This document shows positions 1 through 4,464 of a stretch of 7,942 bases of DNA, one piece after another (positions within the stretch are counted from its first letter, which is position 1; every line of letters starts with the position of its first letter). This DNA comes from Hyphomicrobiales bacterium (GTDB lineage: Bacteria; Pseudomonadota; Alphaproteobacteria; Rhizobiales; Afifellaceae), in NCBI GenBank assembly GCA_013812985.1, contig JACCSN010000160.1, forward strand, positions 1-7,942, written 5' to 3'. A program made the position numbers and the translations under genes. A model generated the notes under the pieces. The model did no database searches. It had not been told where the DNA came from and worked only from the letters and a program-made list of their open reading frames with translations.

Positions 1-125
1 AGGAGATGGACGCGCTCTTGCGCGAGATGGAATCCACGCCGCAATCGGGGCAGTGCAATCACGGCCGGCCGACATATGTCGAGCTGAAGCTCGCCGACGT
101 GGAGCGGCTGTTCGGACGGCGGTAA
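1..125 (+). CDS. mutL: MutL, DNA mismatch repair protein (3' end only)
   Basis: Only the last 40 codons are present, ending at TAA 123-125; the gene enters from the left edge. MutL couples MutS mismatch recognition to strand incision in methyl-independent mismatch repair. The visible tail contains [12 protein letters not shown] and ends LFGRR. The C-x-H-G-R-P motif is a signature of the MutL C-terminal endonuclease domain, where it helps bind the regulatory metal, and it is typical of MutL from bacteria lacking MutH. The LFGRR ending is also characteristic of alphaproteobacterial MutL. The ATPase and dimerisation domains are outside the window. No terminator hairpin follows: the putative mazEF promoter begins four bases after the stop codon. 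The identification rests on a short but very distinctive motif. Confidence 0.9.
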   Translation, partial: EMDALLREMESTPQSGQCNHGRPTYVELKLADVERLFGRR

Positions 126-128
126 GCG

Positions 129-157
129 TTGCGACGCGCGACCGTCGTAATTAGAAT
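129..157 (+). promoter_or_regulatory. Putative sigma70-type promoter of mazEF
   Basis: TTGCGA at 129-134 (4 of 6 matches to TTGACA) and TAGAAT at 152-157 (5 of 6 to TATAAT) are separated by exactly 17 bases. Transcription would start near 164, leaving a leader of about 20 bases before the mazE ATG at 186. This placement argues against the in-frame upstream starts at 129 (TTG) and 156 (ATG), which fall within the promoter. It is a pattern match only, but it lies in the short gap where the module needs a promoter of its own. Confidence 0.55.
132..147. promoter_or_regulatory. Palindrome over the mazEF promoter, candidate MazE operator
   Basis: CGACG (132-136) and CGTCG (143-147) form an inverted repeat with a six-base spacer. 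It covers the putative -35 box and part of the -35/-10 spacer. MazE-type antitoxins bind palindromes in their own promoter through the AbrB fold, and MazF acts as corepressor, so the position fits autorepression. The arms are only five bases, and such palindromes occur by chance in GC-rich DNA. Confidence 0.3.
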
Positions 158-185
158 GGGGGCACATTCCGAAACGGTCCTGGCC

Positions 186-434
186 ATGAAATCCGCCATC
201 GTGAAAATCGGCAATTCTCAGGGTGTCCGCATCCCCAAGCGCCTCCTGGAGGAAGCTGGCATTTCGGGCCCGGTCGAACTGCGGGCGGAAGTCGGGCGCA
301 TCGTCGTGGAGCGGACCGACCATCCGCGCGCCGGCTGGGAGGAAGCCGCTTGGCGGGTGGCTGAAGACGGGGGCGACGCGCTTATCCTTGGCGATTTCCC
401 GAACGAATTCGACAAGGACGAGTGGACCTGGTGA
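186..434 (+). CDS. mazE: MazE-like antitoxin (AbrB/MazE/SpoVT fold)
   Basis: An 82-residue protein, a normal size for the family. Residues 1-45 form the swapped-hairpin DNA-binding domain: the opening MKSAIVKIGNSQGVRIPKRL matches the MazE pattern (K-x-GNS-x-x-VRIPK). The acidic C-terminal tail (about residues 58-82, ending FDKDEWTW) is the kind of flexible segment that threads into MazF and blocks its RNA site. ATG 186 is chosen because the conserved domain begins right there and because upstream in-frame starts at 129 and 156 lie in the promoter. No good Shine-Dalgarno sequence is visible. The stop overlaps the partner toxin gene, so the two are probably translationally coupled. The antitoxin neutralises MazF and, with it, likely represses the operon. 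Its position between mutL and rsmD suggests insertion into a housekeeping locus. Confidence 0.88.
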   Translation: MKSAIVKIGNSQGVRIPKRLLEEAGISGPVELRAEVGRIVVERTDHPRAGWEEAAWRVAEDGGDALILGDFPNEFDKDEWTW

Positions 435-757
435 GCCCGCCACGGCGATTCGACGTCGTTCTTGTCGACCTTGACCCGACGATCGGCTCCGAGATTCGCA
501 AGAGACGGCCTTGCGTCGTCGTTTCGCCTGATGACCTGAATCAGGCCTTGAGGACCGTCATTATCGCGCCGATGCCGTCGACGCGCTGGTCGGCGCCGTT
601 CCGCGTTCCAGTGCGTTTCCAAGACCGCGATGGCAGCGTCACGCTCGACCAGATCTGCACGGTCGACCGCTCGCGCCTGGTCCGCCGGCTCGGCGCGTTG
701 GATCGCGACACCGCGGTGACAGTCACCGAACGGCTGGTGACCATGTTCACGCTCTAG
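431..757 (+). CDS. mazF: MazF/PemK-family endoribonuclease toxin
   Basis: A 108-residue toxin, standard length, predicted to be a sequence-specific mRNA interferase that arrests translation when free of antitoxin. Visible family blocks are RRFDVVLVDLDPTIGSE (residues 5-21), KRRPCVVVSP (24-33), VIIAPMPST (43-51) and LDQICTVDR (72-80). R26 and T51 match the catalytic Arg and Thr positions of MazF, so the active site looks intact. I chose GTG 431, which overlaps the mazE stop as GTGA. An in-frame GTG at 422 would add three residues, but AAGGA (414-418) lies too close to it, whereas it is 12 bases from GTG 431. The TAG stop (755-757) shares a palindromic CTAG with the TAG stop of rsmD on the other strand. 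The cleavage sequence cannot be predicted. Confidence 0.9.
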   Translation: MSPPRRFDVVLVDLDPTIGSEIRKRRPCVVVSPDDLNQALRTVIIAPMPSTRWSAPFRVPVRFQDRDGSVTLDQICTVDRSRLVRRLGALDRDTAVTVTERLVTMFTL

Positions 758-1314
758 GACGCGCGCCAGCGCGCGAAGACCAGCGCCGTGTCGCCGCTTC
801 CGCGCCGCTCTAGTTCCTCGAAACCGGTCGGCAGCGTAACTTGAACATCCGCCCGCTCCTCCAGGATGCAGAGCGCCTGCGGCAGGAGCCAGCCGCCGGC
901 GGCGGCGCTCCCCAGCGCCGCTTCGCCCAAGCCCTTGCCGTAGGGTGGATCGCAGAAGACGAGGTCGAAGGGCGGGATCGCGCCGGCGCGGCCGAGATCG
1001 GTGGCGTCGCGGCGGAGGATGCGGGTGATCCCGGTCAGCCCGAGCGCCTCGATGTTGGCGCGGATCAAGCTCCGGCCTTCGACGCCCGCTTCCACGAAGA
1101 GCGCGTATGCGGCGCCGCGGGAAATCGCTTCAAGGCCAAGCGCGCCGGCGCCGGCGAAGAGGTCGAGGACGCGAGTGTCGGGCCGCGGCAGCCCGTAGCC
1201 GTGCGCGAGGATGTTGAAGAGCGATTCGCGCAGCCGGTCGCTGGTCGGGCGGACGACATTGGAGCGCGGCCCGCGGAGCGCGCGGCTTTTAAGGCGACCG
1301 CCGACGATCCGCAT
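754..1314 (-). CDS. rsmD: RsmD, 16S rRNA (guanine-966-N2)-methyltransferase
   Basis: A 186-residue SAM-dependent methyltransferase that modifies G966 (E. coli numbering) of 16S rRNA during 30S assembly. The N-terminus MRIVGGRLKSRAL and RPTSDRLRESLFNIL (residues 22-36) are RsmD signatures. Motif I, VLDLFAGAGALGLEA (49-63), binds SAM. The catalytic motif is DPPY (122-125), preceded by FDLVFC. Length is typical for the family. The ATG at 1314 is chosen because the conserved opening begins there; the open frame continues upstream to 1401, but that stretch is antisense-like coding of the preceding gene. The start lies 26 bases inside the 3' end of the upstream pseudouridine synthase gene and has no strong Shine-Dalgarno sequence, so translation is probably coupled. 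It is the last gene of this minus-strand pair and converges on mazF with a four-base overlap. Confidence 0.93.
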   Translation of the reverse strand: MRIVGGRLKSRALRGPRSNVVRPTSDRLRESLFNILAHGYGLPRPDTRVLDLFAGAGALGLEAISRGAAYALFVEAGVEGRSLIRANIEALGLTGITRILRRDATDLGRAGAIPPFDLVFCDPPYGKGLGEAALGSAAAGGWLLPQALCILEERADVQVTLPTGFEELERRGSGDTALVFARWRAS

Positions 1315-2326
1315 GGGGCGACCGCCGCTTCGGCGCCGAATCCGGCTTGACGCGCCGCCCGCGCTGCGCTTCCGCTGCAACTGGCTTTTCCCCAGTCGCA
1401 CGCTTGCGCACCAGCTTCTTGGGCCGGTCCTCTTGAGGCGCTTGCGGTCCCCCGACTTTGCCTCCTCGCGCGGCCCGCTGCTTCGGTCGACTATTCTCGT
1501 CGGCCGTAACGGGCAGGCGAATCGGCGCGTCGAAATCCGCGCCGGCGGCTTTGGCGAGCTTTTCGCCCAACTGGTCGCGAAGCACCCTCCCGCGCACCTC
1601 CCGAACCTCGCCGGCTTCCAGGTCGCCCAGCTGGAACGGCCCGTAGGAGACGCGGATCAGGCGGTTCACCGAGAGCCCCAGATGCTCCAGGACGCGTTTC
1701 ACCTCGCGGTTCTTGCCTTCCCGGAGGCCGATCGTCAGCCAGATATTCGTGCCCTGGACGCGGTCGACCGCCGCTTCGACCGCGCCGTAGATCATGCCGT
1801 CGATGCTGATCCCGTGCCCGAGCGCGTCGAGCGCCCGCTGATCCACATTGCCGTGGGCGCGCACCCGGTAGCGCCGGAGCCACCCTGTCGCAGGCAGCTC
1901 CAGCACGCGGGCGAGCCCGCCGTCATTGGTGAGGAGCAACAGGCCTTCGGTGTTGATGTCGAGGCGGCCGACCGAAAGCACGCGCGGCAAGTCGGCCGGC
2001 AGGGCCGAGAAGACCGTCTGGCGGCCCTCCGGGTCGCGATTGGTGGTGACGAGCCCCTTCGGCTTGTTGAAAAGCCAGAGGCGGGTGCGCTCGCGGGAGG
2101 CGACGAGCGCTCCGTCCACCTCGATGCGGTCGCTCGGGGCCACAAGCATCGCCGGCGTCGTCAGCGTCCGCCCGTTCACCGCGACGCGCCCGTCGCCGAT
2201 CAGGCGTTCGGCGTCGCGGCGTGAGCAGATGCCGGAGCGGGCGATGACCTTGGCGACGCGTTCGCCGCCGGCGTCCTTGGCGGCTTCTCTTTCGGCTTGT
2301 TTTCCGTCGGCAGGGCCGCCACTCAT
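1289..2326 (-). CDS. rluB: RluB-type rRNA pseudouridine synthase (RsuA/RluB/RluE/RluF family)
   Basis: A 345-residue enzyme that isomerises uridine to pseudouridine in rRNA; by family the expected site is U2605 of 23S rRNA. Residues about 22-68 are an S4 RNA-binding domain (VAKVIARSGICSRRDAERLI). The catalytic domain follows, with LFNKPKG (85-91) and SVGRLDINTEGLLLLTNDG (118-136), where D123 is the catalytic aspartate; REGKNREVKR (202-211) and VNRLIRVSYGPF (220-231) are conserved family blocks. After about residue 260 comes a low-complexity Lys/Arg/Pro-rich tail, a common extension in alphaproteobacterial members that may bind RNA. ATG 2326 is preferred over TTG 2341 because AAGAGG sits four bases upstream of it. 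The gene overlaps rsmD by 26 bases, suggesting one transcript. The exact target (RluB versus another RsuA-family enzyme) is inferred. Confidence 0.88.
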   Translation of the reverse strand: MSGGPADGKQAEREAAKDAGGERVAKVIARSGICSRRDAERLIGDGRVAVNGRTLTTPAMLVAPSDRIEVDGALVASRERTRLWLFNKPKGLVTTNRDPEGRQTVFSALPADLPRVLSVGRLDINTEGLLLLTNDGGLARVLELPATGWLRRYRVRAHGNVDQRALDALGHGISIDGMIYGAVEAAVDRVQGTNIWLTIGLREGKNREVKRVLEHLGLSVNRLIRVSYGPFQLGDLEAGEVREVRGRVLRDQLGEKLAKAAGADFDAPIRLPVTADENSRPKQRAARGGKVGGPQAPQEDRPKKLVRKRATGEKPVAAEAQRGRRVKPDSAPKRRSPHADRRRSP

Positions 2327-2361
2327 GCCCCCTCTTAGCAAAGGGGAACGAGGGAAGCGAG
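2327..2361. promoter_or_regulatory. 35-base divergent spacer between rluB-type gene and tadA
   Basis: The spacer carries ribosome binding sites for both flanking genes: AAGAGG on the minus strand (2336-2331) for the synthase and GAGG (2350-2353) for tadA on the plus strand. CCCCT (2329-2333) and AGGGG (2342-2346) form a five-base inverted repeat around CTTAGCAA. There is no room for two complete divergent promoters, so at least one promoter should lie inside the opposing coding sequence. I could not pick convincing -35/-10 boxes for either gene. Confidence 0.45.
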
Positions 2362-2814
2362 ATGGCGCCGGGCACGGGACGCTTCATGGATTTGGCGCTG
2401 CGGGAGGCCGAAGCCGCGGGCGGGCGCGACGAGGCGCCGATCGGCGCGGTGCTCGTCCGCGACGGCCAGGTGCTTGCGGCCGAAGGCAACCGCACGCGCG
2501 AATTCCGCGACGTAACGGCGCATGCGGAAGTGCTGGCGATCCGCGCTGCGGCGGCGCGCCTCGGCACGGAGCGGCTCCCCGGCTCGGACCTCTACGTGAC
2601 GCTGGAGCCCTGCACCTTATGCACAGCCGCCATTTCCTTCGTGCGCATCCGCCGGCTCTATTACGGCGCCGCCGATCCGAAGGGCGGCGGGGTGGAGCAT
2701 GGCGTCCGCTTCTTTGCCGCGCCCACCTGTCACCATGCGCCAGAGGTTTATTCCGGAATAGGGGAAAGCGCGGCGTCGGCTCTCCTGCGCGAGTTCTTCG
2801 CGCTTCGCAGGTGA
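2362..2814 (+). CDS. tadA: TadA, tRNA-specific adenosine-34 deaminase
   Basis: A 150-residue zinc deaminase that converts A34 to inosine in the anticodon of tRNA-Arg(ACG), allowing wobble decoding. The zinc site is complete: HAE at residues 54-56 (H54 ligand, E56 proton shuttle) and PCTLC at 83-87 (C84 and C87 ligands). Other matching blocks are APIGAVLV (25-32), GNRTRE (42-47) and DPKGGGVE (105-112), and CHHAPEVYSG (123-132) is characteristic of the Agrobacterium-type enzyme. ATG 2362 has GAGG eight bases upstream. The usual Met of PCxMC is Leu here, encoded by TTA, the only in-frame TTA I found in this gene; on the other strand that same triplet is the stop codon of the patatin gene. The last 198 bases are overlapped antisense by the patatin reading frame. 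Enzyme function itself looks intact. Confidence 0.92.
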   Translation: MAPGTGRFMDLALREAEAAGGRDEAPIGAVLVRDGQVLAAEGNRTREFRDVTAHAEVLAIRAAAARLGTERLPGSDLYVTLEPCTLCTAAISFVRIRRLYYGAADPKGGGVEHGVRFFAAPTCHHAPEVYSGIGESAASALLREFFALRR

Positions 2815-3663
2815 TGCGGCGGGGCCTTCCAGCGGCGAATTGACCGCATGCTCCAGCCGCCGCTTGAGGTCGTCCTTGAAGGCGACGTTCATCTCCAGGA
2901 TCGCTTGCGTCTTGAGGAAATCCAGGATGAAGACGCCGTTGATCTCCGGCCGCACCAGGATGCTCGGCTGGCGCCATCTGAGCTTCTCGCGGATCACCGC
3001 CTGCATGGAGATCTGCGCGGCGCCGACGACGCATTCCAGGAGCCCGGGCTGGCGGTCGCCGGCCTCGGTGGGACCGCCGGCGACGTCGCAGGCGACGGTG
3101 ACCGGGCATTCGGCGACGTGGTCGAACGGTAGCGGGTTGCAGGCGCCGCCGTCCAGCATGAGCCGCCCGTTCACCCGGACGGGGCGGAACAGCGCGGGAA
3201 TGGCGATCGAGGCGGCGATGGCCGGCTTCAAAGGCCCTTCCGACAGCACGGCTTCCGTCCAGCCGTAAAAGTCGCAAGCGATCACCTTCAGGGGAATCTT
3301 GAGCTCCTCGAAGGTCTCCGGCAGCTGTTCGAAGCCGGGCACGAAGCTGTCGAGGACCAGCATCGGATCGAACTGAGCAGTCAGCGAGCGGCCGCGCAGG
3401 AGGTCGGTGAAAGCCAGCGGCCGCGCCCGCCAGAGCCGGGTCAGGATTTCGCGTCGCCGGGCATAGAAGGCGCAGGCGCGCTCGCGCATGTCCCGGCCGG
3501 AAAGGCCGGCCGCGTACCCGGCGCCGATGATCGATCCGATGGACGTGCCGGCGATGAGGGCGGGTTTCAGCCCCAATTCATCGAAGGCCTCGCAGACGAG
3601 GACATGCGCCATGCCGCGGGCGCCACCGCCGCCGAGCGCCAGACCGATACGCAACTCCGACAT
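2617..3663 (-). CDS. Patatin-like phospholipase family protein
   Basis: A 348-residue predicted lipid acyl hydrolase with the Ser-Asp dyad fold. The oxyanion loop GGGGARG is at residues 11-17, the nucleophile elbow GTSIG at 39-43 (S41) and the catalytic aspartate in DGG at 171-173 (D171). This resembles the cytosolic bacterial RssA/YchK type of small patatin; no signal peptide is visible. ATG 3663 is chosen over the adjacent GTG 3666 because TAGGGG ends six bases upstream of it. Family homology seems to end near residue 275 (KDDLKRRLEHA). Residues 284-348 are translated entirely from the antisense strand of tadA and look like run-on sequence rather than a domain. The frame stops at the tadA TTA codon. 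No in-frame or nearby alternate-frame stop is visible just before tadA. The substrate is unknown. Confidence 0.87.
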   Translation of the reverse strand: MSELRIGLALGGGGARGMAHVLVCEAFDELGLKPALIAGTSIGSIIGAGYAAGLSGRDMRERACAFYARRREILTRLWRARPLAFTDLLRGRSLTAQFDPMLVLDSFVPGFEQLPETFEELKIPLKVIACDFYGWTEAVLSEGPLKPAIAASIAIPALFRPVRVNGRLMLDGGACNPLPFDHVAECPVTVACDVAGGPTEAGDRQPGLLECVVGAAQISMQAVIREKLRWRQPSILVRPEINGVFILDFLKTQAILEMNVAFKDDLKRRLEHAVNSPLEGPAASPAKREELAQESRRRAFPYSGINLWRMVTGGRGKEADAMLHPAALRIGGAVIEPADAHEGNGGCA

Positions 3664-3686
3664 CACAATCCCCTACACCAAGGGAA

Positions 3687-3724
3687 AGTCTGGGGACGGA
3701 ACGCTGCCCCGACAAGCACAGACT
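3687..3724. repeat. Nested inverted repeat, REP-like hairpin candidate
   Basis: The outer arms AGTCTG (3687-3692) and CAGACT (3719-3724) are exact reverse complements. Inside them GGGG (3692-3695) can pair with CCCC (3707-3710), with an eight-base bulge on the 3' side; the shared G3692 cannot pair in both stems at once. The result would be a bulged hairpin of roughly 38 bases. It lies about 25 bases upstream of the patatin start codon. It could be a dispersed extragenic repeat, a scar of a small mobile element, or a structure in the patatin leader. Copy number elsewhere in the genome is not visible here. Confidence 0.35.
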
Positions 3725-3755
3725 AAGCTCAATGTTGATAGGTTGGGTTAATTGG

Positions 3756-3978
3756 ATGAGGTGCCCGGCTGGTCCAGGCGAAGCGCGGTGGAACCCTACC
3801 CACCCGGGTCAGTTGCTGCGCGAGGATGTCATTCCCGCGACCAAGACCGAGATGGCGTCGCTACTAGGGATTTCCCGGCAGCACCTCCACGATATTCTGG
3901 GGGGGCGGAAGCCGGTCTCTCCAGCAACGGCTGTACGCCGCGGCTGTCAGCAATATCCCAACCATCCAGGCCGCGTAA
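3756..3978 (+). pseudogene. Decayed HigA-family antitoxin (XRE helix-turn-helix)
   Basis: From about 3789 to 3935 one frame reads NPTHPGQLLREDVIPA, then KTEMASLLGISRQHLHDILG and GRKPVSPATAV. This is a clear match to HigA/VapI-type antitoxins: the HPGE-x-LREDxLP opening, then the helix-turn-helix LA-x-x-LGISRQ. A normal family member would continue with RLGKLxGN, then WLxxQxAYDLW. Instead the frame goes out of register after residue V of PATAV; a QAA end-piece (TIQAA, then TAA at 3976-3978) appears in another frame. The linker between the LP and KTE blocks also looks about three residues short. I infer at least one frameshift plus small deletions, so no functional antitoxin should be made. No HigB toxin is visible upstream. 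ATG 3756 is the nearest in-frame start and is only a guess for the original start. Confidence 0.65.
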
Positions 3979-4013
3979 GCGCAGGGTGGACTAGCTCAAT
4001 CCGACAGCATCTC

Positions 4014-4054
4014 GCGAAAGAAGATTCGCACCCGGCGGTCGGTAAAGAACCGCC
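4014..4054 (-). terminator. Possible trxA transcription terminator hairpins
   Basis: Downstream of trxA on the minus strand, GGCGGT (4054-4049) pairs with ACCGCC (4039-4034) around a nine-base loop. A second small stem, GCGAA/TTCGC (4029-4025 with 4018-4014), follows, with TCTTCT as its loop. The only T-rich stretch is the short TCTTCTTTC in the second element, so this is a weak intrinsic terminator at best. Its position 30 bases after the trxA stop is appropriate. Confidence 0.3.
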
Positions 4055-4084
4055 CGCCTTCTGTTTCAGTCCGCGCAGTGTGCT

Positions 4085-4405
4085 TCAAGCCGCCGCGGTC
4101 TGGATCCACTTCTGCAGATCGCTTTTCGGGCCGGCGCCGACCTTCATGTCGACCGGCTCGCCGTTCTTGAACATGATCAGCGTCGGGATGGAGCGCACGC
4201 CGTACTTGATCGCGGTCTGCTGGTTCTCGTCGATGTTGAGCTTGACGATCTTCACCTTGCCGTTGAGCTCGCTCGACAGCTGCTCCAGATGCGGTGCGAT
4301 CATCTTGCAGGGGCCGCACCACTCGGCCCAGAAATCCACCACGACCGGCTCGGCGGCGCCAAGGACATCAGTTGCGAAGTTCGAGTCGGTCACGGCGCTG
4401 GTCAT
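4085..4405 (-). CDS. trxA: Thioredoxin TrxA
   Basis: A 106-residue cytosolic thioredoxin, the usual length for TrxA, which reduces disulfides in ribonucleotide reductase, PAPS reductase, peroxiredoxins and other clients, and is itself recycled by thioredoxin reductase. The redox motif is WCGPCK (residues 29-34, C30 and C33), preceded by [10 protein letters not shown]; the cis-proline is P74 in RSIPTL; the KNGEPV and VGA turns near the C-terminus also match. ATG 4405 has GGGAG six bases upstream. It follows addA by 55 bases on the same strand, the addA-trxA order commonly seen in alphaproteobacteria. A candidate promoter sits in the gap, so trxA may be transcribed alone as well as with addA. 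In many relatives folC follows or lies nearby, but here the next stretch is the HigA relic. Confidence 0.95.
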   Translation of the reverse strand: MTSAVTDSNFATDVLGAAEPVVVDFWAEWCGPCKMIAPHLEQLSSELNGKVKIVKLNIDENQQTAIKYGVRSIPTLIMFKNGEPVDMKVGAGPKSDLQKWIQTAAA

Positions 4406-4435
4406 GTCTGTCTCCCGGAGCAGGCGTTGAACTGA

Positions 4436-4464
4436 AAGGTAGGAAGGCGCCCGATTCGGGTCAA
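4436..4464 (-). promoter_or_regulatory. Putative trxA promoter overlapping the addA stop
   Basis: On the minus strand TTGACC (4464-4459) is a 5 of 6 match to TTGACA and is preceded by C, giving the CTTGAC favoured in alphaproteobacterial promoters. After a 17-base spacer comes TACCTT (4441-4436), a weak -10 (3 of 6). The -35 box contains the TGA stop of addA. A perfect 11-base palindrome, CCCGATTCGGG (4450-4460), lies just after the -35 box and could be a regulator site. Transcription would start near 4429, about 24 bases before the trxA ATG. Confidence 0.4.

Larger units (their letters stand above)
3664..4084. other. Gene-poor stretch between patatin gene and trxA
   Basis: This 421-base interval has no intact gene that I can support. 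It contains the 5' region of the patatin gene (3664 onward), a nested inverted repeat, a degraded HigA-type antitoxin and two small hairpins that follow trxA. Its first part is visibly less GC-rich than the flanking genes. Long open frames crossing into trxA are antisense shadows of that gene. It is the most plausible site of past insertion and loss in the window. Confidence 0.6.

Noticed and set aside
129..185. Extended N-terminus of MazE from TTG 129 or ATG 156
   Set aside because: These codons fall in the predicted promoter and the added residues are not part of the AbrB domain.
422..430. GTG 422 as the mazF start
   Set aside because: It adds three residues not conserved in the family and leaves poor spacing to the AAGGA at 414-418; GTG 431 with the GTGA overlap is more natural.
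1211..2224. A 337-residue plus-strand open frame opposite the rluB-type gene and rsmD
   Set aside because: Composition and lack of recognisable motifs show it is an antisense shadow in GC-rich DNA; the minus strand carries full family signatures.
2281..2361. A sigma70 promoter for tadA (TTGTTT-like box near 2298)
   Set aside because: The matching -10 is too poor and the spacing is off; I could not support a specific site.
2384..3277. A 297-residue minus-strand open frame, Arg/Pro/Ala-rich
   Set aside because: It is a frame-shifted shadow of the patatin gene and an antisense shadow of tadA with no protein-like motifs.
3732..4430. A 232-residue plus-strand open frame crossing the HigA relic and trxA
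   Set aside because: Only its first part resembles a protein family; the remainder is the antisense of the clearly coding trxA gene. I keep the relic and discard the long frame.
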